A DNA stretch of 64,000 nucleotides, taken from NCBI GenBank assembly GCA_963576565.1, contig OY755038.1:142762558-142826557 (forward strand), written 5' to 3'. The notes under the pieces were generated by a model, which saw nothing but the letters and a program-made list of their open reading frames with translations, was not told the origin of the DNA and searched no databases. Source of the DNA: Aspidapion aeneum. Taxonomy: Eukaryota > Arthropoda > Insecta > Coleoptera > Brentidae. Made by a program: the position numbers and the translations under genes. Positions 20,561-31,924 of the stretch are shown one piece after another. How positions within the stretch are numbered: position 1 is the first letter of the stretch; the number at the start of each line of letters is the position of its first letter.

Positions 20561-21140
20561 GCATAGGAGCGGCACAGAGCATAAAAAATGCGTTCGGCCT
20601 GCTGCGAAATGATGATTGATATCAAGGTATACATATTTTCTAAATCTATGATGACTATTCACTACGAAAATACATCGTGTCCCTCCCCCTTGTGCCCCAC
20701 TAATATTTAAAAATAAAAATTTTAATTGACTATATCTTAGCAACGAATAAAGCTCAAACAAATATATTTTGCAATTGATGTGCGGGTTCAAAAAGCTTTT
20801 TATATTTTTAGGACAAAGTTGCTATCTCATAAACTAAAAAAGATACTTTCAAAAAATTAATTTTATTCGTTTCAAAAATAATTAACTTTCTTTAGAATTT
20901 GAAAGAAAAATCTTAATAACGAAGGACACAAACTTTCCTAAGAAATGCTGCTATTTTTTGTAAGACTTATAGTTTTTGAAGTTACGGGGCCAAACATTTC
21001 GTCTCCGTTTTTGATTTTGTCTATTTTTTTTAGTTGCCTTTAAATTAGTCATTTTTTAAAAGATGTTTAAACATAAAAAACAAAAGATGACGAATTAACT
21101 ATAAACGAGAAATAACTAAGTTATATGTATGTATAATGCT
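20560..21140. other. Unassigned A/T-rich stretch
   Basis: No gene, RNA or repeat boundary recognised. Confidence 0.45.
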
Positions 21141-21148
21141 CTTGCTGA

Positions 21149-21475
21149 GATTCGAACCCTTTAAAGCATTATCATTAAGGCGTGTATTCATGTGACGCAG
21201 TATTCGAATGTCTCGCTGCGAGGCCGAATGAGTGTAGATATGGCACTCTTGCTACAATAGTGTCACAACTCAAAAATGTTGTGTATTTTAGTTTTGACAC
21301 TATTGTAGCAAAGGTGCCATATATGTATGTGTCTTCGAGGTGCTACAAACTGCATTGCATGCGACGCCATCCGATCAGAGTTAGTATTTCAAATGATCAC
21401 TCAGTTTTATATGGACGGCACTGTTTGGCCTTGTAGTAGAGCGTGCGAATTCTGCCTCAAATGGATACGCGCCTT
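21149..21475. repeat. tRNA-like (SINE-type) inverted pair
   Basis: On the minus strand 21149-21158 reads GGTTCGAATC, a good Pol III B box. About 55 bases upstream of it on that strand CGGCCTCGCAGCGAGAC resembles a tRNA A-box region. The same stretch recurs on the plus strand near 21425-21470 (TTGGCCTTGTAGTAGAGCG, GCGAATTCTGCCTCA, then GGATACGCGCC). The arrangement is two tRNA-like heads facing in opposite directions with a hairpin between them. No B box is seen on the plus side. A SINE-derived hairpin is an inference. Confidence 0.4.
21238..21322. other. Strong 28-bp stem hairpin
   Basis: ATATGGCACTCTTGCTACA and onward (21238-21265) pairs with 21295-21322 at about 26 of 28 positions around a 29-base loop. 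The size fits a small-RNA precursor but equally a foldback relic between the two tRNA-like arms. Confidence 0.5.
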
Positions 21476-21479
21476 TATA

Positions 21480-23110
21480 CACATTTCCTAATGTCTGAAA
21501 AAAAAACAACATACTGACTTTCTAATATTTTCTTTTTTAAAAATGTTTTAAACTTCTCTTCACTTACACCAAATAGTTTTATAACTTAATATTATCAAAT
21601 TTGAAAAAACTGAAAAAATAAGTTTTTGAGTTATGGCAGCTAAAAAAGTAAAAATTTACAAAATTTAAAAAAATTGCTGTGTGTAAGATCAGTGCCGATA
21701 CGTTAATATGTTTTTTTTAAAATTAATTTTAGAGAAATAGGTCTGATTCTAATGATTTCGAGATTTTGTGGACTGATCTATAAGTAAAAATTTAAAAAAT
21801 GTATTTAATGACATAAAGGCACGAGCGAAGCGAGGTCCGGTTAGATTTGGTCGGATAAATGCAGGTCGGTTTAGATTGCATTGGGCCTAGTGAGGTTAGG
21901 TCTGGTAAGGTTAAGTTGGGCTAACTTTGATTAACTAAGGCTACGCTAGGTTCGGCCACGTCAGGTTAGGTTAATATAATGACCTCGATATAACTATTTT
22001 TCTGCCAAATTTATTTGTTTGTTGATTGAGTACATTTTTAAATGTTCTGCTCCTATAAAACCGCATTTTCATTACAGAAAGTGCAATCACATAAATTCGC
22101 ATCCTTGCGCTTTGCAAATGCAACATGCCCGGCCTATCGAAAACATTTTTGCTTATAGGGTGTTACTTATTTTTAAATGCCTGCAAATACATACCATGAA
22201 ATACCTTCAAAACCATAAAGAACATTTTCAAACATCCATTTTTTAGCAATTTTATACAATAATATTTTCTTAATAGTTAGTGCAGGTGTGGCCAAGTTTT
22301 TTATAGTTTTACTCTTACTTTTGGCTCTTCAAACCTAATATATTATATTATGTACCGAGGTAGTTAATATAGTAGCATTTTTTTTACGGAGACCAGTGAC
22401 TTTGGGGTCCCTTTTATTCGTGGTTAAAAAATTCTCTTTGAAAATGATGGACGAATTTCTTTAAATTTTATAGTAGTTTGATTTACTTATTTTAAATTGT
22501 CTCGTATACCAGATGAGCTAAAAAAACCGGGCAAATTATTTTCCGTTATAACTTTTGAACTATATCACCGATTTTAATGGAACAAAGTGCACTTTCATAC
22601 CTGTGGTCAAAAATTATTATTTTTAATCTATAATCTTGGCCCATCAAAAAGGCTTGTTTATCCTTATGTTCCAGAATTTGTTTTACCCTTTAAAAAAATC
22701 TATTTCTGCCACACAATAAGCTAGGGGCCTTTTTATTTCAAACAACAACCGTACTCAAAATTCCATAGACGTTCGTGAAAAATACTCCTTTTTATACAGT
22801 CTGATAAAAAAAAGTTTTAATAAAACTTAAAAAGAACTCGTTTTTATACAGCTTAAGAAATAAAAAACATGTTCCTTGAGTTTTTGGGTTATGAATATTT
22901 ATTGTAGGTATGTTTATTGTTAAAAATCATTTTCTTTTAAATATTATTTGGGGGGGGCGTTCGCCTCCCCTGGCCCCCTATCCTCCAAAAGAAGGAAAGT
23001 AGACAAATTTTCAGACAGTTTACGATCCCGGGAAAGAAGTCAGGGTTTTTTTGAAAAAATATATTAGAAAGACCTTGCCTTAGTCAAACTATATGAATTG
23101 TGTTAGGTTT
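21480..23110. other. Unassigned stretch with degenerate GGTTAGGTT and an old TIR fragment
   Basis: At 21820-21980 there are scattered AGGTTAGGTT-type motifs (GGTCTGGTAAGGTTAAG, CAGGTTAGGTTAA), too irregular for a telomeric array. At 22505-22720 the text (ACCGATTTTAATGGAACAAA, a TTTATCCTTATGTTCC box) resembles the left arm of the 25989-27340 element. Otherwise nothing is recognised. Confidence 0.45.
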
Positions 23111-23149
23111 GGAAATCCAGGTCTAGAGCGTTTTTTTTTCTTGCTTTCG

Positions 23150-23450
23150 AAGAAAATATTTTCTATTCGAAGAAAATGTTTTTGAACAACTATTGCTTAC
23201 GAACAAATTTCCGTTCGAAAACAAATTTCCGTTTAAAGAAATAATGTTCGAACAAATTTCTGTTTGAAAAAAATGTTTTCGAACAAATTTCCGTTTGAAA
23301 AAAATGTTTTCCAACAAATTTCCGAGTGAAGAAAATTTTTTTGAACAATTTTCCGTTTGAAGAAATAGTTTTCGATTTCCGTTAAAAAAAATGTTTTCTA
23401 ACAAATTTCCATTAGAAGAATATGTTTTCGAACAAAGTTCTGCGACTCGT
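23150..23450 (+). repeat. Short tandem repeat, GAACAAATTTCCGTTTGAA units
   Basis: About eight degenerate units of 30-37 bases, each with GAACAAATTTCCGTTTGAA followed by an AAAATGTTTTC-type segment. The open frame on the minus strand is a by-product of the repeat. Confidence 0.75.
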
Positions 23451-23559
23451 CGTGTTGCTACTCAAAAAAATACCTAGAGATGGTAAATAAAAATTCTTAG
23501 ACCTTGAGTTTTTATTTATCTCTTACTTCTACTTTGTTTTGCAATCATTACAGTGTAGC

Positions 23560-23690
23560 TACTTTCGATCTTTGTTTGGACCTTTTGTTTTTCAATCTTT
23601 TGTATTTTCGACCTTTTGTACTTTCGAACTTTTGTATTTTCGACTTTTTGTACTTTCGACCTTTTCTTCGCCGTCCGCTTTTTTTTGAAC
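23560..23690 (+). repeat. 16-bp tandem repeat, TTTCGACCTTTTGTA units
   Basis: About seven units of roughly 16 bases (TTTCGACCTTTTGTAC and variants). Related in wording to the TCGAC/GTCGAAA arrays at 715-1500 and 46268-46500. Confidence 0.75.
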
Positions 23691-23699
23691 ATTAATAAA

Positions 23700-24969
23700 A
23701 ATAATAGTAGGTATATTATAAACCTTGGGGCGTACAGTGTGTACTTTTAATCCCACGGCGGGAATTTTCATGCCCGACCGGAAGGAGGGCTATAATTTGC
23801 TAAGGGACTAAAAGGGACTTTAATGCCAAGGTTTATTTTTATATACTAAAAATAATAATAATCATAATCTAAATAAATAGGTATTAAACCACTTACCGTA
23901 CTGTAGTTTTAGCATGTCATCCCCCGTATATAATAAAACAGTGGGCAGTGATAGTTGTCATGGCATTACATTAAACAAAAGTCAGTCAGATGCTAACAAA
24001 CAATGTGGAAAAAATAATATTTATTTCATAACAAACTAAATAAGTTTAGTCGAGAAAAAGTTCGAATTACATTTCTCGAAGATGGAACAAACAAGGGAGC
24101 AAAGAATAAAGCATATTTTTACTTTGAGATGGGTATGGAAAAGGCCACCGAAGAAAGAAAGCTTTCAGTACCGAAAATGATGCAATAAACAGAATTTCGA
24201 AAATTTCTCCGTTTCCTGGTTTACATTCTGGAGAAGTCTAGAGAGTCGTTTATATGGAAGCAATATTCTATGCCGAAGGACACAATAACAATCGTAACGA
24301 ACCAAGTCATCAGCAAAGTACAGTAAGCTTACGACAAGCTGGAAGCAACAAAATAATCGTTATCGTGTATATATCTTGATTCCTTTTTGTTTTTTGTATT
24401 ATGATAAAATAAAATAATCCAAAAACCTATATTTTGCCTTTATGGTTTTAAAGAAATTACTTTTAATCACTGGGGCAAGAAATACTACCTTAGCTCACTG
24501 GGGCAAGAAATACTACCTTAGCCCATGAAAAAAGGGATTAAACGTACAGTTTTATTCCCTAGAGAGCATAAAAAATTTATTAAATGATACAAAACCCAAC
24601 ATAATAGTTTTCTATATTTTAGAATATATATAAAACATGCAAACTATATTTTTGGTTTCCTGCGCTGTGTGGGTCCTAACACAGGGTCCTAATAAATATT
24701 GAAATCATAAAAACTTTTTTAGGTTTGTTTATTTGGACAGTCAAATTAATATACCGGGTGTGACGGACAATTCTTTACGTAGCATTTGTAAACCATTTAA
24801 TTTTTTTGAACATAAAAAAAGCTACGCTCCTGACAGTGTCAGATTTGCGTTTTTTGTAAATGAGGTTATGTTTGGTGTCGCTACCCCTGGAGACGCCAGT
24901 ATGCGAGTGGACCTAGAAATCACAACTTGCTGCGTGTGTATTGTTTAAATTTAACATACACTTTGGTAA
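23700..24969. other. Unassigned stretch
   Basis: It contains a 29-base direct duplication of CACTGGGGCAAGAAATACTA at about 24468-24525. A 71-codon frame at 24733-24948 follows an ATACCGGGTGTGACGGAC motif but matches no family known to me. The segment 23960-24420 is not obviously repetitive within the window, so it could be unique DNA; I cannot assign a gene to it. Confidence 0.4.
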
Positions 24970-25760
24970 TTTTAAATTCTGGCCCTTATATCGTCGGTTC
25001 GGTTCGGTTTGGCCTGTAATCAAACGCGTTCATCGCATTTTTTAATTTTTTATAGTAGCATAGCATTGTCTGATCCTTACAGCGTTGTATAAAGGTATTA
25101 GGGAACTTTTGCATGGCCCATTTTTCTCTTATCTTTTATTTGACGCATGTTAAGTTAAACTTTTTCAATGCCTTAATACAGCTTTTAAGGTTTTTTAATT
25201 TTTTCACATGGTTTTATCATAGTTCCTATCAGCCTTTGGAAGCTAAGCTCTCTGGCGTTTCTGGAAGTGAACAGTGATACTGTTACATAACATTACATTT
25301 ATGGGGGAGAGCAGTGCATTAAAATTTTGGTGTTTTTAAATTTTTTCCTTTAGTTTAATCATAGTTCCTATCAGTCTTCGAAAACTCAGCTCTCTAGCGT
25401 TTCTGGAAATGGGCAATGTTACTTTTACATAGTTTTACATTTATAGGGGAGGGAAGCAAACTAAAATTTTGGGGTTTTTAAATTTTTTCTATTGTTTAGT
25501 CATATTTCCTTCTTTGGCAGACTGATCAAAGCTCAGCTCTCTAGCGCTTCTGGAAATGGGCAATGTTACTTTTACATAACTTTACATGTATAGGGTAGGG
25601 AAGTAAATTAGAATTTTGGGTTTTGTTGAGTTTTTCGAAAGGTTTGGTCATAATTGAATCTGCCAATATTGATGATCTATACATGAGTGAGTGGCAATTT
25701 CGACGTTTTGTGAAATTTCGTAACTACTTTACTACTTTATGGAAGTCCAAGCAACAAAAT
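24970..25760 (+). repeat. Dispersed repeat: unbroken copy of the family split at 11350
   Basis: This copy runs from CCCTTATATCGTCGGTTCGG through GCCTTAATACAGCTTTTAAGG into three to four 115-130-bp units (TTCTGGAAATGGGCAATGTT, TTTACATAACTTTACAT, CTCAGCTCTCTAGCG). It ends with TATACATGAGTGAGTGGCAA and TTATGGAAGTCC. Because it is uninterrupted at the CTTTTAAGG point, it documents the pre-insertion state of the 11353-18015 element. Confidence 0.7.
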
Positions 25761-25988
25761 AATCGTGAAATTTTTAGGGCTTTTCAAATTTTCTTTAAAA
25801 CTAAGCCCTCCAAGTTTTATGGACTTCCATTGGGAGTTTTTGCAGCTAAAATTTAAAAAACTAATATAATTTTATTTTTATGTTAAATTTTACCCATTTT
25901 TGATGCATTTCTGTGTCCTTGTGGCTTTAGAGCGTTAACTTGGGGAGGTTAACCCTGGGTCCGCCCATGGTATACCTATATTATATAT

Positions 25989-27340
25989 ACCGGGTGGGCC
26001 AAAAAAAAACCAGACTATTTTTTTTTCATTATAACATTTGAAATATACCATCGATTTTAATGTAACAAACTGCACTTGGCAGATAATTAATCAGAGTTTT
26101 GACCTAATGTATTTTTTTCCGCCATCTCAAAATCCAAGATAACGGACAAAATTAAATTGTAGCCTTTAAATATGCTCGTTTATCTTTATGTTGCGAACAT
26201 GTTTTAATTATTTTTTTAAGTCAGTAAAAAAGCTACGTTCTTGCCACGCACAACAAGGTACGAATCAGCAAAATCGGTTCGGTGGTTCTTTCCAATCATG
26301 TGCGATTTTGATGACACAAAAACATCCTGATGAGAATTAATTGCTTTTGAAAGATCATCAAAAGCACTACTTTTCGTCCACACAGTGAGGTACAAACTAG
26401 TAAAATCGCTGTGGTGTTTTTCAAAAGAATCTATTTTTGTTTCAACCATTGTTTTAAAGATTATACGATTGCATTGCCAATCCTGGCTGCATTCATTTCC
26501 TTATAAATTCGTTATTATTAAACCGATTTTAGTGAAATAAAAAAAATCGTGGTGCGAATTGATTATCCTTTAAAGATTGTAATCGAAATTTACCGCCATC
26601 TTTAAAGTTAAGATGTCGGACAGAATCATACTTGACCCTTAAAAGAGACAATGTTCATTCTTATTTTCCAAGAATGTTTTAGTTTTTTTTTATTTATAGA
26701 AAAGCACTACTTTTCTTCCGCTTAACAAGATACAAAATAATAAAATCGGTAATGTGATTCTCAAAAAAATTTTGATTTTGTTATGACCATTGTTTTATAA
26801 ATTATAAGTTCTTTATAAATTCATTATTCGTGAATCGACTAATTTGTAACACGTTGTGTGGGGGAAAAATAAATTAAATAAAAAACTAAAACATTTTCGC
26901 ACAATAAGCAACAATAAACACGCCATTTTGAAGAATCAAGTATGATTATGTCCGCCTTCTTAAATTTTATGGCGATAAACTTTGATCAAGATCTTTAAAA
27001 AGCGATCAATTTTAACCATAATGTTTTTTATTTCATTAAAATCGGTTCAGTAAGGCAATAGTATAAAATGCAAAATAATGGTTGACACAAAAATTATTTT
27101 TTTTAGAACCACTTAATCGATTTTACGAATTTGTATCTTGCGTGGCAAGAATGCAGCTTTTTTACTAATTTAAAAAAATGATTAAAACATGTTCGCAACA
27201 CAAAAATAAACGAGCATCTTTGAAGGATACAATTTAATTTCCTCCGCCATCTTGGATTTTGATTTGAATAATGCCGAATGCAGTTTGTTCAAAAGTTAAA
27301 ATGAAAAAAGAATTGTCCGGTATTTTTTTGCCCACCCGGT
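25989..27340. mobile_element. 1.35-kb TIR element with CCGGGTGGGCC ends
   Basis: The ends ACCGGGTGGGCCAAAAA and TTTTTTTGCCCACCCGGT are perfect inverses, flanked by TATATA on both sides (probable TA or TATA duplication). The arms continue with GCTCGTTTATCTTTATGTTGC versus its mirror near 27200, and CTTGCCACGCACAACAAGG versus TTGCGTGGCAAG. Internal diverged sub-repeats (CGATTTTA...TTGTACCTC, CACTACTTTTC) occur several times. The minus-strand frame at 26216-26449 runs through such sub-repeats and is not a gene. Non-autonomous. Confidence 0.75.
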
Positions 27341-27409
27341 ATATAATATTTTTTTGCTGTTGACTGTTTCTACCACGCATTAGTGTGCATCATTTAAATT
27401 TCAGCCTCA

Positions 27410-27765
27410 ATAATATAATTTTGGTGACCACCTGTGCGTTAACACTCTTGGACATGTGACCTATGAAAATTTGTACCTAGCATACAATTTAAGGTCGCCC
27501 TGTGCCCTGTATTATACCAAAATCCTTTTTTTTTATTATGTGATAATTTAGCCTAAGGATGTTTGGTTAGCTCAATCTCACCTAAGCCGAGCCCATGAAG
27601 GGTCACAATTTGCTTATGGATGTAAACACTTTTTGACACGTGAATATCTGGGGACACGGCAGTGGCCAGCCTAGTTCGCGCAACTGCTGTACCACCTTTT
27701 CTTGAAACATTTCAGCCAATATTTGACCTATCTAAAATCTACACAACAACCTCTTCAAACGTGAA
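27410..27765 (+). repeat. Dispersed repeat (GACCACCTGTGCGTTAACAC family), second copy
   Basis: Direct copy of 19140-19640 without the LINE insertion; it ends at ATTTGACCTATCTAAAATC. Confidence 0.7.
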
Positions 27766-27774
27766 ATTTAGTAC

Positions 27775-28250
27775 CCGTGGATTTAAAAAATCAAACGAGT
27801 TTCGTGGTTAATTGGGTAAAAAGGAGTCTTTGTTTCTCTTATATTTTTCCGTGGGTCGCTTGATAGCTTAACCTCACGGAGGTCCAACATCCAATGGACC
27901 CCTAATAAGTGTTGACAGTTAACTGTTTCGTCCTTATGGGACTCCTCCTGCTTGGTCAATGCGACATCAGACGGTTTTCTCTCTAATCCTATGTAAATAG
28001 TGAGAAAACTCTCGCAAGAAGCACCATCTACCGAGATACGAGAGAAACAAGAACAAGAACAGGCGAAATAAACTGCTACACATATCGGTCAATGAAAAGA
28101 TCGAAAACAAATAAGTTAACTGTCAACACTTATTAGGTGTCCATTGAATTTTGGACCCCCGTGAGGTTAAGTTTTTAAAGCTACCCACGGAAAAATACGA
28201 GAGGAACAAAAACTCCTTTTTACCCGATTAGCCATGAAACTTGTTTCAAC
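27775..28250. mobile_element. Hairpin element with about 150-bp arms (CCTCACGGAGGTCC family)
   Basis: The left arm (TTTCGTGGTTAATTGGGTAAAAA, CCGTGGGTCGC, CTTAACCTCACGG, AAGTGTTGACAGTTAACTG) is mirrored at 28108-28250 (GTTAACTGTCAACACTTATT, CCCCGTGAGGTTAAG, CTACCCACGG, TTACCCGATTAGCCATGAAA). The left arm and central segment are the same family as the tandem units at 38611-39868. Confidence 0.75.
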
Positions 28251-28254
28251 TCCC

Positions 28255-28725
28255 ATGAACTTCCATAAAGTGTTAAAGAAGTTACGAAATTTCAAAAAAC
28301 GTCGAAATTGCCACTCACACACTCACTCACTCACTCCTGTATAGATCATTAAAATCCTACTTTCCCGACATGCTACAAAGCTCAAACTTGACACAGAAAT
28401 TATGACCACACCCTAGGAAAAAATCAAAAACCCCAAAATCCTAATTTACTCCCGTCCCCTATACAAGTAAACGCTAGAGAGTTGAGCTTTGGCAGATTGA
28501 TATGAACTATGATAAAATTCTAGAAAAAAATTCTATAAAAGTAAAATTATGTAAAAGTAACATTGCCCACTTTTAGAAACGCTAGAGATCTGAGATTTGG
28601 AAGGCCGATAGGAACTATGATAGAACTATAAAAAAAAATAAAAGACTCCAAAATTTTAATTTACTTCCCTTCCCTATAAATGTAAAGTTATGTAAAATTA
28701 ACATTGCCTACTACCAGAAACGCTG
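28255..28725 (-). repeat. Dispersed 115-130-bp repeat, inverted units
   Basis: Three to four units (GCTAGAGAGTTGAGCTTTGG, AACTATGATAAAATTC, CCTCCCCTATAAATGTAAAG-type, ACATTGCCCACTTTTAG). The last unit is interrupted at CGCTGTAGA by the 9.65-kb transposon and resumes at 38384. Confidence 0.75.
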
Positions 28726-28729
28726 TAGA

Positions 28730-29300
28730 CACAGTGTGCCTGATTGAAGTATAGGTTACATAAAAATGGTTCCAAAAACTAATTGCACATTTTGAATATG
28801 GACTCTTTCCTGACTTCATAGCCATACTCATATAAATCCTAGCTGATCCTCTTCTCGAAATTTTATCAATTTTTTGCTTTTTTTCTAGTTAGTCTAGGCG
28901 CTGGCTCCTGTCACGTGTGACTTAATATGTGCGCTCAGTTTGACTGCGGGGCTTTGTTAAGCATCCATAGTAGTATTAATAAAGTTTGGTCACGTGGTCA
29001 AACTCATGGTCGTTTGGCCGCCATCTTTGAAAATGGTCGCCAAATTAAAAGATTTTTAGTTTAAGCGTATCTCTCTACCCAGTGGTCCTATTTTAATTTT
29101 TTAAAGCTTGTTTTACTCCTTTTTGAGAGGCAAACAAATTTTGTCATAACACATTTTTTAATAAATTACGTAGTTTTTGAGATATACCAGGAATATTAGT
29201 ATTTCTGCTCGCAAACGAGTCAAAATAATACCCATACATTTTGTTTTTTTTGTTACATAGAAGGCTTTAAGCCTTTCACAGAAGAGGATATTGACTATAT
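28730..29300 (+). repeat. Left TIR of the Academ-like element, outer part
   Basis: Reverse complement of about 37800-38383: AAGTATAGGTTACATAAAAA, TAGGCGCTGGCTCCTGTCACG, CAAACTCATGGTCGTTTGGC, then GAAGGCTTTAAGCCTTTCAC. Confidence 0.8.
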
Positions 29301-29317
29301 GTTTTCAGAGTTCGTTG

Positions 29318-31449
29318 GATGGTACCCCTAAAGACTGCCTGAAAGAGGGTAGTTTCTGAAACAGTTCAAAATATTATAGAAAAAGTGAATTTGCAGCGAA
29401 ACGATGCATCCTACCGAAAAACGATAAAATTTGTTAATAGTATTTTTAATTTCGCTTCTTCTGATGTATCAATTAGCATCCTAGCTTTGATAGTTAGCTG
29501 TACAAACCAGCAAAAATATACAATTTTGTAAAAATTCCATGTTTTCGCGCCAAAATCGATTTTTTTCTTAAAAATTGTAAAAGATATGAGAATAATCAGA
29601 AGATGCGGAATTAAAAGTACTATAAAAAGTTATTTTGTTTTAAGCTTCTATTTAGCATATTTGCTACAATTTTTTCTTAAATCAACTTAAAACTATACTT
29701 AAAATTCAAATTTATACAACAAATAAATAAATAGGTATAAACTAACACTATATTAATAAAATTTAATAACTTTATATAAATTGTATTGAAAATAAATATT
29801 TTTTTATACTTTTTTAAATTTTTTTTAAATTTGGTTCATTTTTAATTGACACATTTAATTTATTGTATTCACTCAAGCCTTTTGAAAATATTGATTTTTG
29901 AACAACTAATTTTGATGTAGTGCTTAAATGAAAATCTTCTTTTGTCCGGGTATTGTAAGTATGATAATTATAATTTTGATTTATAAATTGTTTTAAGGAA
30001 TCTGGTAGTAAATTATTATTAATTTTATAAATAAAAATACAAACATTATAAAATATTAAATTTTTTACATTTAGCCAGTTTAATTTCTTTAACATTGTTT
30101 TTATTTTTGTATATTTATCTGCATTTAAAATTATTCTCATTGCACGATTTTGTAAAATTTGTAATTTTTCCAGAATGTCTTCATTAGCTGAATATAAAAT
30201 AGTTGAGCAATACAAAAAATATGGCAAAATTATTGTGTTGTATACACATTTTTTTGAGAAACATGATAAATAATGACTTATTCTTCCTAAATATCCAATT
30301 TTTGCTGCTATTTTCGAGATGATATTATCGTAGTATAAATTAAACTTTAATTTTGAGTCTACTATAATTCCTAGATATTTGAATGAATTCACGATTTCCA
30401 ATTTTTCATTGTTTATTTGAATTTCTAAATTTAATGGATTACTTTTCAAATTTATTGTCATACATTTCGTTTTATTAACATTTAATTTTAATTTGTTTGT
30501 ATTTAACCAATTTAAAACTAATTTTAAGTCAGAATTTAATAAATTAATAATATGTTCCAAAGAATTGCCTTTTAAGCAAATTAACGTATCCTCCGCAAAC
30601 ATCTGAATTAAACTATATTTTAAAATGGATGGTAAATCATTTATGTAAAGAATAAATAATAATGGCCCCAATTTACTTCCCTGAGGTACCCCAATTTTGA
30701 TTTCTTTTTTTGATGATAGTGTGTTTATTATTTTGATACGTTGTTTTCTGTTAAACAAATAATTTTTAAACCATTCCAAAACTTTTCCCCCTAATCCATA
30801 GTTATAAAGTTTTTGTAGAAGTCTCTCTCTATCAATTGTTTCAAAGGCCCTTTTAAAATCTAAGAATATCCCAATAACTATTTCATTTGTTTCAAAACAC
30901 CTTCTCCAATTTTCCACCACATACTGAACGGCAATTTCTGTTGAATATTTTTTTCTAAATCCTGATTGTTGAGCTACTAGAATTTCGTTTTCATCTATAA
31001 ATTCTAAAAATTGATCGTAAACCACTTCCTCTAATAATTTTTCTATGTCCCATAAAACATTAATAGGTCTCATTTCGTCATATTTTTTTGTGTTTTTTTA
31101 TTTTCGGTACAGGGGTTATAGTTGAACATTTTAATTCATCCGGAATTTCACCGTTTTTCAAACATGTGTTTATTAGATTTAGTAGTTGATAACCTATAAC
31201 TGGAAAAGTTTCTTTCAATAATTCTTTATTCATTATTTCTGTTTTATTATTGTTTGATTTTAATTTTGATATTTTATTTTTTAACTGATTTAATGTAATC
31301 TCATTAAATTCGCTCAATGTGTTTTCATTAACTTGAATTTTAACGTTTTTCGCTAGGATGCATCGTTTTGCTGCAAATTCACTTTTTGTGTAATCTTGTG
31401 AACAGTTTTAGAAACCACCCTGTTTAAGGGAGTCTTTAGGAGTACCATC
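29318..31449. mobile_element. TIR element enclosing an antisense LINE
   Basis: About 100 bases at each end are inverted: the left begins GATGGTACCCCTAAAGACTG and continues GTGAATTTGCAGCGAAACGA; the right ends with TCGTTTTGCTGCAAATTCAC, then GTCTTTAGGAGTACCATC. Between them lies a LINE fragment on the minus strand. The unit sits in the left TIR of the Academ-like element. Confidence 0.65.
29814..31344 (-). pseudogene. LINE reverse transcriptase (Jockey/CR1 group), frameshifted
   Basis: The minus-strand translation starts in the pre-RT region (SEFNEITLNQL, PDELKCSTITPVPK), shifts frame in an A-run near 31075 and continues with RPINVLWDIEKLLE. RT motifs follow: QQSGFRKKYSTE, IFLDFKRAFETID (motif A), GVPQGSKLGPLLFILYINDL (motif B) and the catalytic box as FAED instead of FADD. 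After it come KCMTIN, FKYLGI and a thumb and C-terminal region to LKKI. No endonuclease precedes it, so the copy is 5' truncated. The D-to-E change in a metal-binding Asp plus the frameshift make it inactive. Downstream, 29690-29810 is A/T-rich 3' UTR. Confidence 0.85.
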
Positions 31450-31924
31450 ATTGACTTCTATACCCTACGGGTAGACCCGGCATGGGCCTAAATTGCCATT
31501 ATATCAAGCTTTTATCGCAATTGACCAAATACAAGTAAGAATTTAATGAGCAAGACAGGGATGAAAATAGAATTTCGGTTTGGTAAGTCCGGACACATGC
31601 AACATCACAAAAATATTCTATTTGCTTGTCTTGGATAAAAAAAGGCAGGGGCGGCGCAAAATAAAAATTTTGAATTCCACTAGCATTTTTTTATCAACAA
31701 TTTTCTGTTTGAATAATAAATAATTCATGAGACATGAATACTTACTTGTGTATACTGTGTTCACAAAATTATCTTTAGTAAAAAAATGCTAAGTGCAGTG
31801 GATGTATTAAAATTATTCTTTTCATCTTAGAACTTTACAAATGTTGTACCTTCTCTTCTTGGGTGGACTACAAGTTATGTTCGAGTCAGATGAAATTTCG
31901 GAACTAAAAATTTCAATTCGGAAT
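31450..31924. other. Unassigned stretch
   Basis: Noncoding DNA between the TIR element and the foldback; nothing recognised apart from CTACGGGTAGACCCGG. Confidence 0.4.

Noticed and set aside
21820..21980. AGGTTAGGTT-rich stretch as interstitial telomere
   Set aside because: Motifs are scattered and degenerate without a regular five-base period.
24733..24948. 71-codon open frame as a small gene
   Set aside because: No family resemblance, no promoter or splice context, and it begins in text resembling a TIR motif.
26216..26449. 77-codon minus-strand frame as transposase remnant
   Set aside because: It consists of the internal sub-repeats of the TIR element and lacks any transposase motif.
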